A stretch of DNA of 9,522 bases from Cenarchaeum sp. SB0662_bin_33 (GCA_009840065.1 VXON01000013.1:1-9522); one strand, 5' to 3'; shown: positions 1-5,779, counted from the stretch's first letter. Made by a program: numbers and translations. Notes: generated by a model not told the origin, from the letters alone.

Positions 1-225
1 CTTTTTACAGATGTATCCAACCGAGCGCCCAACTTCAAAAAGCAAAACACTTTCTGTTATCGGAAATATGAAGAATTGGACGCGGAGTTATCCAAACGTT
101 GAACGAGAGAATATCAGATATCAGTGTAAGACTTTAGATGTCATAGGGAAAAGAATCCATATTGGTTGACGCTTCTAGAATCAGGCTAAGTGCTGACCGC
201 AGTGGTGATCTATCAGAAGCCACCC
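1..225. other. Stretch with no supported gene
   Basis: I find no convincing coding region on either strand here. The segment lies downstream of the psmA operon, which is read leftwards. It contains A-rich patches (T-rich on the minus strand) that could end that operon's transcript, and a small tandem duplication of ATATCAG near 112-125. Whether another gene begins to the left of the window cannot be seen. Confidence 0.5.
34..48 (-). terminator. Possible T-rich transcription terminator for the psmA operon
   Basis: Read on the minus strand this is a T-rich tract with runs of four and five T interrupted by GC, about 180 bases past the stop of the last gene of the leftward operon. Archaeal RNA polymerase commonly terminates at oligo-T tracts without a hairpin. 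This is an inference from composition only, and the distance from the last stop codon is rather long. Confidence 0.22.
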
Positions 226-429
226 TCACAATGCCAGCTCCCGATAAGTTAACAGAACCCACAGATCTACCCATTCCCCCCAAAAGCCACGACAGTTAAC
301 ACAGAGAAGATCTACATTCAAGTCTCGATAAGTTAACAGAACCTCTAGGGAGTTCCATATTACAAGACCACCTATGGCGATGCCGGCTACACCTGCCATT
401 ATGCACAGAATCAAAAAGCTACGATTCAT
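226..429 (-). CDS. Small single-pass membrane protein with repeat-derived tail
   Basis: This 67-residue protein is of unknown function. Residues 4-25 form one long hydrophobic helix rich in Ile, Gly, Ala and Leu, preceded by MNR, so it probably sits in the membrane as an N-terminal anchor or uncleaved signal. The tail is odd: VLLTYR occurs at residues 30-35 and again at 58-63, encoded by an exact 18-base repeat 84 bases (28 codons) apart, with a diverged partial copy between them. Residues 44-55 are rich in Trp, Gly and Cys. The ATG overlaps the TGA stop of the upstream methyltransferase gene as ATGA, so translation is probably coupled to it, making this the third gene of a psmA operon. The membrane half looks like a real protein. 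The tail may be recent repeat expansion, so the ancestral C-terminus could have been shorter. I do not recognise a family. Confidence 0.6.
   Translation of the reverse strand: MNRSFLILCIMAGVAGIAIGGLVIWNSLEVLLTYRDLNVDLLCVNCRGFWGEWVDLWVLLTYRELAL
242..343. repeat. Imperfect tandem repeat inside the small membrane protein gene
   Basis: An 18-base sequence, CGATAAGTTAACAGAACC, occurs exactly at 242-259 and 326-343. A third, diverged copy lies between them: AGTTAAC at 294-300 followed by AGATCTAC at 308-315, which matches AGATCTAC at 263-270 beside the first copy. The AGTTAAC cores sit at 247, 294 and 331, so spacing is irregular (47 and 37 bases). The exact copies are 84 bases apart, a multiple of three, so both are read in the same frame and encode VLLTYR. 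GTTAAC is itself a palindrome. This looks like local duplication followed by divergence, not a mobile element. Confidence 0.75.
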
Positions 430-1223
430 AGTGTGTTTAGTATGGACAGCGTGCCTAATATGGCCTCCTCTAAACGCACGGTTCGTGTATTCTGGTGTGG
501 AAAAAAGTTCAGCTGTATCATGTTGTTTGCCTGCAGCCTACCTCCGGCTATATCCCTAACATCCCTCTGGGGCGAGCCAAATACTACCAGCGTACTGTCT
601 TTGTAACTACTATGTATGCGGGATTTGGTGACTGTCTTGCCGGATCTGGCGGCTATGATGATGCGGCCTGACCACTCCCGCAGGAGTGACGTAATTGATG
701 AGCGCTCCCTCACACTGTATCCCCAGTACTGGGATATATCATCAGATGATATCACCTGTGCGGTACCGATGGGTATATTCGGTGGAAACTGTACGGTGAC
801 CCGTCCATCCCTACTGGCACCCTCCACATCAAAGAGATGATTCACACCCACATCAACGTATCTGCGTCCGCGTATTGTAACTGTCAGCCCCTCGCGTATG
901 TCGCCTGATTTTATATCCTTTACATCCGATGATGTCGTGTGACTTGGTATCGCTAGGGGGTGAAGCACGCCCGCAAACTTGAGCTCCGACATTTTGGGAA
1001 AGATCTGCCTTCTCATGAACTGGGGAGTCTCCATGTAATTGAGTATTGTAAGCAGCAGGGTTCTGTCGGCCTGATTGTCCCCGTCCCTGTATATCAGAAT
1101 GTCTCGTACACCAAATATGGCTATGCTGCGGGCCATCTGGGATATCTTTCGGGCCTTGGCCAGCTTTGTAGTCTCGTCGGTAAGGGCCGAATCGGGTATC
1201 GCCACAGATAAGGTTCTATGCAT
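426..1223 (-). CDS. SPOUT-class RNA methyltransferase (COG2106 family)
   Basis: This 265-residue protein matches the archaeal/eukaryotic SPOUT methyltransferase family (COG2106, related to eukaryotic SPOUT1/C9orf114), which is thought to methylate RNA with S-adenosylmethionine bound in a trefoil knot. Residues 1-90 form the first half of the knot fold, with the opening strand LSVAIPDSAL and a helix. Residues about 100-165 look like the inserted OB-like domain (REGLTVTIRGRRYVDVG, then RVTVQFP). The C-terminal half carries the knot signatures: VVFGSPQR at 213-220, and PHQNTRTVRLEEAILGTLSI at 242-261, close to the family's usual P-x-Q-x-T-x-T-V-R-x-E-E-A. Length is normal. Its ATG shares one base with the stop codon of psmA (TGATG), and the next gene overlaps its own stop, so it is the middle gene of a compact operon. 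The RNA target cannot be told from sequence. An rRNA site is a reasonable inference. Confidence 0.88.
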   Translation of the reverse strand: MHRTLSVAIPDSALTDETTKLAKARKISQMARSIAIFGVRDILIYRDGDNQADRTLLLTILNYMETPQFMRRQIFPKMSELKFAGVLHPLAIPSHTTSSDVKDIKSGDIREGLTVTIRGRRYVDVGVNHLFDVEGASRDGRVTVQFPPNIPIGTAQVISSDDISQYWGYSVRERSSITSLLREWSGRIIIAARSGKTVTKSRIHSSYKDSTLVVFGSPQRDVRDIAGGRLQANNMIQLNFFPHQNTRTVRLEEAILGTLSILNTL

Positions 1224-1951
1224 CAGTCTGAGTTTGAGTATGTCGCATCTGCCTGTTCTGCGTATTTGGCTATCTCTTCTGTATCTATCTCTCTGTAGCC
1301 GCCTTTGTCTATAATGGCAATCCTCATCTGCTCTACGACATTTTTGCTGTCACTGGCTACCTTGACGGATGCCACGGCTAGGGCGGCGGCATCATCCCTG
1401 ACTAAATCAGGCTTGTAAGACTTTTCTAGAAAGGATGTCACCCTGTCTGAGCCGGCACCAATTGCAATGGCATCATACTCGATGTATGTACCGCTGGGGT
1501 CGGTAAGATATACGTGCGGACCATCCTTGTTCAGACCGCCAAGTATTAGGGCAACACCAAACGGCCGAACTCCCGCATACTGTGTGAACTGCTGGCACTG
1601 GTCCGCTAGATGTTTGGCGACGGTTGCTATATCCACAACCTCATCGTATATCAGCTGATTGCTCTGCGAAAAGAATCGGGCATTGTCCACCTGGCTGCGG
1701 GCATCGGGTATGTAGCCTGCAGCGGCCACGCCTATGTGATCGTCTATCTTGAATAGTTTCTGCGCCGACTCTGTTATCTGTAGCTTGCGGGTGCGCTCCT
1801 CGCCGGCAATCACTACTCCGTCCTTAAACTTTATTCCCACGGCCACCGAGCCCCGCCGAACAGTCTCAATCGCATATTCAACCTGATATAGGCGCCCATC
1901 CGGGGAGAAGACGGTGATTGCCCTGTCATATCCTTGCTGTGCTGGTAGCAT
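1223..1951 (-). CDS. psmA: 20S proteasome alpha subunit
   Basis: This 242-residue protein is the archaeal alpha subunit, which forms the outer heptameric rings of the 20S proteasome, controls the gate and docks AAA ATPases such as PAN or Cdc48. The diagnostic N-terminus YDRAITVFSPDGRLYQVEYA is at 8-27, including the gate residues Tyr8-Asp9-Arg10. ESAQKLFKIDDHIG at 61-74 places Lys65 where the ATPase-docking pocket lysine (Lys66 of Thermoplasma) is expected. QYAGVRPFGVALILGG around 124-139 and AIAIGAGSDRV are also family signatures. The mature-Thr catalytic N-terminus of beta subunits is absent, as expected. The ATG lies about 26 bases downstream of the centre of a TATA-like element at 1973-1982, so the mRNA is probably leaderless. 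It is the first gene of an operon with an RNA methyltransferase and a small membrane protein. The C-terminal tail (TYSNSD) is polar and does not end in an obvious HbYX motif. Confidence 0.97.
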   Translation of the reverse strand: MLPAQQGYDRAITVFSPDGRLYQVEYAIETVRRGSVAVGIKFKDGVVIAGEERTRKLQITESAQKLFKIDDHIGVAAAGYIPDARSQVDNARFFSQSNQLIYDEVVDIATVAKHLADQCQQFTQYAGVRPFGVALILGGLNKDGPHVYLTDPSGTYIEYDAIAIGAGSDRVTSFLEKSYKPDLVRDDAAALAVASVKVASDSKNVVEQMRIAIIDKGGYREIDTEEIAKYAEQADATYSNSD

Positions 1952-1970
1952 TATAGTATGCAGTCTTTGA

Positions 1971-1982
1971 GATTAATTTAAG
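1971..1982. promoter_or_regulatory. TATA element apparently shared by psmA (-) and the DUF371 gene (+)
   Basis: Within the 55-base divergent gap the only strong AT-rich element is GATTAATTTAAG, whose core TTAATTTAA is nearly palindromic. Its centre is about 26 bases from the psmA ATG and about 30 from the DUF371 ATG. The usual archaeal TATA-to-start distance is about 25-27 bases, so one element could place a start site at or just before each start codon. No separate factor-B element is evident. The position is seen; the dual use is inferred. Confidence 0.55.
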
Positions 1983-2006
1983 TCATGCCAATTTTGATTA
2001 TGTGTA

Positions 2007-2447
2007 ATGCCTGCTAGATGCATTATATCATTCTCTGGCCACAAAAATGTCAGGGCTACACACAAGACCACAATAGAGATAACTACCGATGAGTCACTGA
2101 GCGTGCGGGGAGACTGCATCGTGGGGGTGTCATCGGCAATGGGCTGCCTTGGCCTGCCGCACAAAATACGAGATGCACTACAGAATGATTCGAGCATGGC
2201 ACATATACTGTTCAATGTTCAGGGGAATGTATTTGCTGTGCGGGGCCGGGGCAGCTCAAGACTGACACTGATGGACAGTCATGATATTGTGCTGCGCAAG
2301 AGTGATTTTGCCTGTCCGCGAACGCTGATTATAGGGTGTAGTGCGGCCTCTATTGATATGCCCCGGCGCATGGTACAGTCTCTTCGGGAGGGGGCCGACG
2401 GTATCATGGAGATGACCGTGTATGCACAGGGGGAGATGGACATATAG
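2007..2447 (+). CDS. DUF371 family protein
   Basis: This 146-residue protein belongs to the archaeal DUF371 family (COG2090), whose biochemical role is unknown to me. The family's opening block is clear: FSGHKNVRATHKTTIEIT at 9-26, with the Gly-His and Ala-Thr-His motifs, then RGDCIVGV at 34-41. The middle is a beta-rich region (HILFNVQGNVFAVRGRGS) and the C-terminal half includes FACPRTLIIGCSAAS. No signal peptide or membrane segment is seen, so it is probably cytosolic. The gene diverges from psmA and its ATG is about 30 bases from the shared TATA element, giving a leader of at most a few bases. Widespread conservation in archaea next to core genes suggests a housekeeping role, but that is inference. 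The four cysteines (5, 37, 47, 103) are scattered and do not form a metal-site pattern. Confidence 0.85.
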   Translation: MPARCIISFSGHKNVRATHKTTIEITTDESLSVRGDCIVGVSSAMGCLGLPHKIRDALQNDSSMAHILFNVQGNVFAVRGRGSSRLTLMDSHDIVLRKSDFACPRTLIIGCSAASIDMPRRMVQSLREGADGIMEMTVYAQGEMDI

Positions 2448-2546
2448 TGTGTGGCTTACGCGCCATTACATTTGACTGCATGGGGTATTTGTATTAACTC
2501 TGGATACCCACCACTATATAATCCGGGACATCGTCCACCCAAGAGG

Positions 2547-2556
2547 CTTTTATATC
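2547..2556 (+). promoter_or_regulatory. TATA box for the 40-residue membrane peptide gene
   Basis: CTTTTATATC is a good match to the archaeal TATA box, and its centre lies about 25 bases upstream of the ATG at 2577. That spacing predicts transcription starting at or within a base or two of the start codon, i.e. a leaderless mRNA. It is also the main evidence against a longer reading of this gene starting near 2451. Confidence 0.6.
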
Positions 2557-2576
2557 GCATCTGTAACAAGCGAGTC

Positions 2577-2699
2577 ATGGGCCTTGGAACCAAGTTATTT
2601 GTAGTACTACCGCTGGCCATCTTTGCGGCAGTAATATTTGGATTTGCCATATACAACACAATCTGCAAAAATTCCAGCGTGGCGCTGATAGACTGCTGA
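2577..2699 (+). CDS. 40-residue single-pass membrane peptide
   Basis: I do not recognise this short protein. After MGLGTK it has one hydrophobic helix at about residues 7-26, ending in a short polar tail with two cysteines (Cys30 and the last residue, Cys40). The frame is open further upstream to 2451, but the chosen ATG is supported by a TATA box centred about 25 bases before it, and the upstream extension is rich in Pro, Gly and Arg with no signs of a folded protein. It lies downstream of the DUF371 gene, 129 bases after its stop, and converges with the next gene. Single-helix peptides of this size are common in archaeal genomes and often missed by annotation. Function unknown; it could be a membrane anchor or a small subunit of a membrane complex. 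Confidence 0.5.
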   Translation: MGLGTKLFVVLPLAIFAAVIFGFAIYNTICKNSSVALIDC

Positions 2700-2759
2700 T
2701 GACATGACTTGATATTAGTAAAATAATCCTAGGCCGACGACTGCTCTTGCAGGCATATT

Positions 2760-3227
2760 CTAACCGCCCGGAAGAAACGCCTTAAAAACCGAGGCTGCTC
2801 CCTGCACTCCGCGTGATATTGTTGGCATGTATCCCAATATGGCCCTTGCCAGCAGGATTGTATATGCTGTCTGTATAATGATGGTTATCTGTGATGGAAT
2901 ACCAAATATCGTCAACACATCAAAGACGTAGAGGCCTGCCAATAACTTGAACAACTCTATGCTCATATCCACACCTAGACTTAGCGATACGTATGCGCGC
3001 TCCCACCACACATCAGAAGTGAGACCACCTTGCGCCTCTAACAACCGTCCTTCTATATCATGATTTGACATCTGGCTGGTGATGTGGGCTAGTTGCGGAC
3101 CTACCGGCTCCCCATCAAAACCCATGTACTGTATTCCCAAGGGCTCGGCCACTAGTACCTCTCCGGCCGCCAAGCAGCCGGATACAATATAACAGAATAG
3201 GAATATTCGGAGCGCGTTATCCTTCAT
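2760..3227 (-). CDS. Hypothetical membrane protein with putative signal peptide
   Basis: This 155-residue protein has no family I recognise. The N-terminus (Lys2, Arg7, then IFLFCYIVSGCLAAG at 8-22) looks like a signal peptide or first membrane helix. Residues 23-78 are polar and probably outside the cell (VGPQLAHITSQMSNHD, SDVWWERAY). Two further hydrophobic segments follow at about 92-109 and 112-132, separated by a Gly-Ile-Pro turn, and the protein ends in a short Ala/Gly-rich tail with FLPGG. The Cys at 18 in SGCLAAG loosely resembles a lipobox but is not compelling. An AT-rich promoter region lies at 3251-3270, so the ATG is at or within about ten bases of the expected transcription start. 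No neighbour gives a functional clue: the gene converges with the 40-residue peptide gene and follows another orphan. Confidence 0.72.
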   Translation of the reverse strand: MKDNALRIFLFCYIVSGCLAAGEVLVAEPLGIQYMGFDGEPVGPQLAHITSQMSNHDIEGRLLEAQGGLTSDVWWERAYVSLSLGVDMSIELFKLLAGLYVFDVLTIFGIPSQITIIIQTAYTILLARAILGYMPTISRGVQGAASVFKAFLPGG

Positions 3228-3250
3228 GGTACAGTTGGAGTAACATCTTA

Positions 3251-3270
3251 CTATAAATAAAATTTAAGAG
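3251..3270 (-). promoter_or_regulatory. AT-rich promoter upstream of the 155-residue membrane protein gene
   Basis: On the minus strand this segment reads CTCTTAAATTTTATTTATAG. It contains two overlapping TATA-like candidates, centred near 3264 and 3256. These predict starts near 3238 or 3230, giving either a leader of about ten bases or a nearly leaderless mRNA for the ATG at 3227. Confidence 0.45.
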
Positions 3271-3322
3271 GTTGCATACAGCCTGTGAATCCCAGAATAC
3301 TATTGATGGTACAGATGGACTC

Positions 3323-3368
3323 GGCAGCCTCGGGTGCATAAAACCTTGTAGTGTATGCGGAAGCTGCC
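3323..3368. other. Stem-loop between two orphan genes
   Basis: GGCAGC at 3323-3328 pairs with GCTGCC at 3363-3368. Inside, GCATA at 3336-3340 pairs with TATGC at 3354-3358, leaving an internal loop of 7 and 4 bases and a 13-base apical loop. On the minus strand it begins 12 bases after the stop of the 152-residue orphan gene, so it may fold in that 3' untranslated region as a terminator-like or stabilising structure, although no T tract follows. An unannotated small RNA is another possibility. Confidence 0.35.
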
Positions 3369-3380
3369 CTGCACACAACA

Positions 3381-3839
3381 CTACAGCGAGGCCATGGCTA
3401 GCCGTTCATAATAAAACTCCTGCCGCTTTAAATCACGATGCTCTATGATTCGGCAGCGCGCCGGCGATACCAGACGTGAGACCTGCTCGTACGTCTCTAG
3501 CCTAGAATAGTCTGATGTATATAAAATCTGAAACAGCGGCGACTTCTCTAGGAACAGCGACCTGGCCTGATCATACCCAGCTATGCGCAGCAGGTTAAGC
3601 CTGAGCACTCCCACTGACTCACCCCGGGACACCAGTGGGTCCTCATAGCAGCAGACGGCATAATTTGTATCATCCTCAATTATGGTTAGTTTTGTAAACC
3701 GATCATTCCACAACTCCATATGCCTTGCCAGCGATATGGCCTTCTTTTTATCCTCAAAGATGGGAGAGACCACCAGCCGCCCGGTTTCATGAGTCCATGC
3801 GATTCTGTGAAATCCACTAACCCATCTTATGTAGACCAC
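3381..3839 (-). CDS. Orphan protein, probably starting at GTG
   Basis: The 152-residue product is not one I recognise. It is mixed alpha/beta in appearance and soluble, with no signal or membrane helix. Its N-terminal half (VYIRWVSGFHRIAW, then GRLVVSPIFEDKKKAISLARHMELW) suggests strands followed by a helix, and LTIIEDDTNYAVCCYED suggests another strand pair. The C-terminal half is rich in charged and aromatic residues. The open frame continues upstream into the end of proS, with an in-frame ATG at 3941 that would give 186 residues. I prefer the GTG at 3839 because an AT-rich element at 3861-3870 lies about 26 bases before it, as for other genes here, and the residues between 3839 and 3941 look less protein-like. 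A weak AT-rich element near 3964 could serve the ATG at 3941, so that start remains possible. It follows proS on the same strand. Confidence 0.6.
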   Translation of the reverse strand: MVYIRWVSGFHRIAWTHETGRLVVSPIFEDKKKAISLARHMELWNDRFTKLTIIEDDTNYAVCCYEDPLVSRGESVGVLRLNLLRIAGYDQARSLFLEKSPLFQILYTSDYSRLETYEQVSRLVSPARCRIIEHRDLKRQEFYYERLAMASL

Positions 3840-3860
3840 AACATAACAGGTGTTATATCC

Positions 3861-3870
3861 GTTAATATGG
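3861..3870 (-). promoter_or_regulatory. Weak TATA-like element for the 152-residue orphan gene
   Basis: The minus strand reads CCATATTAAC, centred about 26 bases before the GTG at 3839. It is a poorer match than the other TATA boxes in this window and is offered mainly as support for the GTG start. Confidence 0.3.
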
Positions 3871-3981
3871 GCTTTGGTGGCTCTTGCTATTTGGACTATA
3901 CAAAACACACCAAGAGTTACCTCAGATACTATAATACCCATCTGTGATGGGCCTTGACATGTAATACAGTGCAATGCACAT

Positions 3982-5415
3982 TTAGTATCCGCGCGCAAAC
4001 AATACACGCGTACCATCTGCATCTTGGCATAGTATGCATGAACCACCCCTCTCTTTAGATAGGAGACGTATGTCGGCGCCGGTCTCCTCTTTTATTGCAT
4101 CCTCGCACGACTCTCTGCCACACCAAAAGGCCCACCAAAAGCCACCTCTCTCTATGCCATCCCTGAGGTCCGTATATGTCGATGCCTCGCCGGTCATGCC
4201 TGCTGCCTGCTGCCTAGCCCTCTCTAACATATCCTCCTGCATTGTATCTAGAGTATTTCGTATTGTATCTGGGGCATCATCCAGGCGCATTGTATCCTTT
4301 GATAGGGTGTCCCGGCGGGCAGTAACAATCGTACCAGTCTTTAGGTCTCTGGGTCCCACCTCTACACGAAGGGGCACTCCCCGCAGCTCCCAGTCGTTGA
4401 ACTTGAATCCCGGCGAGACATTCTCCCTTGTATCGATATGTGTGCGTATATCCATATTCTGTAGTGTTCTGTATAGTGATTCGGCCGCACCCATTACTGC
4501 ATCTGCATCCGAGACGAGTATGGGTATGATTACCACCTGTATGGGTGCCATCCTAGGTGGCAGTACAAGACCCTTGTCGTCCCCGTGTACCATTATCATT
4601 GCGCCCAGTAGCCTCCAAGAGACCCCCCACGAGGTCTGCCACCCATAGTGCTCTGTGTTGTTTTGGTCGGCATACTTTACTAGGAAGGGTCGAGAAAAGT
4701 TCTGTCCCAGCATGTGGCTGGTGCCCATCTGTAGTGCCCGGCCATCCGGCATTATGGACTCTATCGTAAGCGTGTACTCGCCACCGACAAACTGCTCCTT
4801 GGCACTCTTTCTGCCATACTCGACGGGTATTGCCATATACTGCTCTGTCACATGCCGATATATCTCCAGCATCCTGTCTACCTGCTCCTGTGCCTCAAGG
4901 CGGCTTGCATGTACCGTATGCCCCTCCTGCCATAGAAACTCCGAGGTCCTCAGAAAGGGTTTTGTGGACTTTATCTCTGCGCGCAGGGCGGTATTCCAAA
5001 AGTTCAGCTTCATTGGCAGATCGCGCCACGACTTTATCCATTTGGAGTACATGTGATACAGGACCGTCTCGGAGGTGGGCCGCAGAGCCAACCTGTCACC
5101 AACCGGCGTATCCCCCGAATGCGTGACCCAATACACCTCCGGGTTGAACCCCTCAAAGTGGCTCTTTTCACGAACCAGCAGCGACTCTGGTATCAGTACG
5201 GGCAGAAACGCATTGCTTACACCCTCATGGGTAAACTTCTCATCTAACGCATGCCTGAGCATCTCCCATATGGCATATCCATCCGGCCGCAGAACAATCA
5301 TGCCCTTGACGGGGGCATAGTCTGCGAGTCTTGCCTTTAGTACTATTTGGGTATACCACTCACTAAAATTACCACTCTTTGTTTCTGTTATACCTATATG
5401 CTCTTTCCTTGACAT
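3982..5415 (-). CDS. proS: Prolyl-tRNA synthetase, archaeal/eukaryote-like type
   Basis: This 477-residue class II synthetase charges tRNA-Pro with proline. ADYAPVKGMIVLRPDGYAIW at 31-50 is the motif 1 region. LRPTSETVLY at 111-120 and LRTSEFLWQEGHT at 155-167 hold the proline/ATP-binding loop and motif 2. GVSWRLLGAMIMVHGDDKGL at 264-283 is motif 3, with Arg268 as the ATP-binding arginine. Residues about 290-395 are the anticodon-binding domain. The C-terminal domain has a four-cysteine zinc site (Cys432, 437, 460, 463) and the protein ends in Tyr477, as in the Thermus-type enzyme of the same architecture; the long editing insertion of bacterial-type ProRS is absent. The frame is open 33 codons further upstream, but that overlaps the preceding gene and has no synthetase-like sequence; the chosen ATG precedes the expected N-terminus MSRKEHIGIT. 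It starts 4 bases after the stop of a small cysteine-containing protein gene, so the two are probably one operon. Confidence 0.97.
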   Translation of the reverse strand: MSRKEHIGITETKSGNFSEWYTQIVLKARLADYAPVKGMIVLRPDGYAIWEMLRHALDEKFTHEGVSNAFLPVLIPESLLVREKSHFEGFNPEVYWVTHSGDTPVGDRLALRPTSETVLYHMYSKWIKSWRDLPMKLNFWNTALRAEIKSTKPFLRTSEFLWQEGHTVHASRLEAQEQVDRMLEIYRHVTEQYMAIPVEYGRKSAKEQFVGGEYTLTIESIMPDGRALQMGTSHMLGQNFSRPFLVKYADQNNTEHYGWQTSWGVSWRLLGAMIMVHGDDKGLVLPPRMAPIQVVIIPILVSDADAVMGAAESLYRTLQNMDIRTHIDTRENVSPGFKFNDWELRGVPLRVEVGPRDLKTGTIVTARRDTLSKDTMRLDDAPDTIRNTLDTMQEDMLERARQQAAGMTGEASTYTDLRDGIERGGFWWAFWCGRESCEDAIKEETGADIRLLSKERGGSCILCQDADGTRVLFARGY

Positions 5416-5419
5416 CTTG

Positions 5420-5704
5420 TTACAGGGAGTCCCCCCTGCATAGGACGACCCCGTTTGCCCTGCTCTGAAAGTTGGGACAAGCAAAGCACTGTACAAACTG
5501 TACATCATGACCAATGACAGGACACTCTACGTACTCCTGCTTCATGGTTCTGAGCATCTTTGGGCTTATGCCGTTTATCTTGAACTTGTTTTTTTCATTC
5601 ATCATGCCTGCATCCCGCAGCGCCTGTTTTGTTGCCGCATCAAAGCGCATAGCCTTCTCCCGCTTCTGTACTGTCACTTCATATTTGAATTCTAACTCTT
5701 CCAT
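5420..5704 (-). CDS. Small four-cysteine protein upstream of proS
   Basis: This 94-residue protein is uncharacterised to me. The N-terminal half (residues 1-58) is highly charged and probably helical, with KYEVTVQKREKAMRFDAAT and a segment FKINGISPKMLRTMKQEY. The C-terminal third has Cys61, Cys73-x-x-Cys76 and Cys89, plus His66, a spacing that suits a zinc site or, less likely, an iron-sulfur cluster. The ATG at 5704 is preceded by AGGTG at a spacing of about 5 bases. Another ATG directly before it, at 5707, is also possible. Two AT-rich elements upstream (around 5736 and 5755) could drive it: the nearer would give a leaderless mRNA, the farther a leader containing the AGGTG. Its stop lies 4 bases before proS, so it is probably co-transcribed with it, hinting at a translation-related or RNA-binding role. 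That is inference. Confidence 0.7.
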   Translation of the reverse strand: MEELEFKYEVTVQKREKAMRFDAATKQALRDAGMMNEKNKFKINGISPKMLRTMKQEYVECPVIGHDVQFVQCFACPNFQSRANGVVLCRGDSL

Positions 5705-5744
5705 CATTACACCTGATTTGTATATTACAAAATAATATTTCAAA

Positions 5745-5760
5745 CTTTAATATATTTAGC
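5745..5760. promoter_or_regulatory. TATA element between the proS operon (-) and the HAD-cofE operon (+)
   Basis: CTTTAATATATTTAGC is a near-symmetrical AT-rich element in the 75-base divergent gap. Read rightwards, CTTTAATATA is centred 28-30 bases before the HAD gene ATG at 5780, predicting a leaderless or nearly leaderless mRNA. Read leftwards, CTAAATATAT would start transcription near 5729 and give the small four-cysteine gene a leader of about 25 bases that includes AGGTG. A second AT-rich patch at about 5731-5741 could instead serve the leftward gene, so sharing is less certain than at the psmA gap. Confidence 0.5.
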
Positions 5761-5779
5761 TTTTTTGTTGTGAATTATA

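Noticed and set aside
2451..2576. Upstream extension of the 40-residue peptide gene
   Set aside because: A TATA box lies inside the extension at leaderless distance from the ATG at 2577, and the extra residues look non-coding.
4034..4648. Long plus-strand open frame of about 204 codons
   Set aside because: It lies wholly antisense to proS, whose synthetase motifs are intact; its translation is Ser/Pro/Arg-rich with no family signature.
5416..5514. N-terminal extension of proS to an upstream ATG
   Set aside because: It overlaps the cysteine-containing upstream gene in another frame and has no synthetase-like sequence; the family N-terminus begins at 5415.
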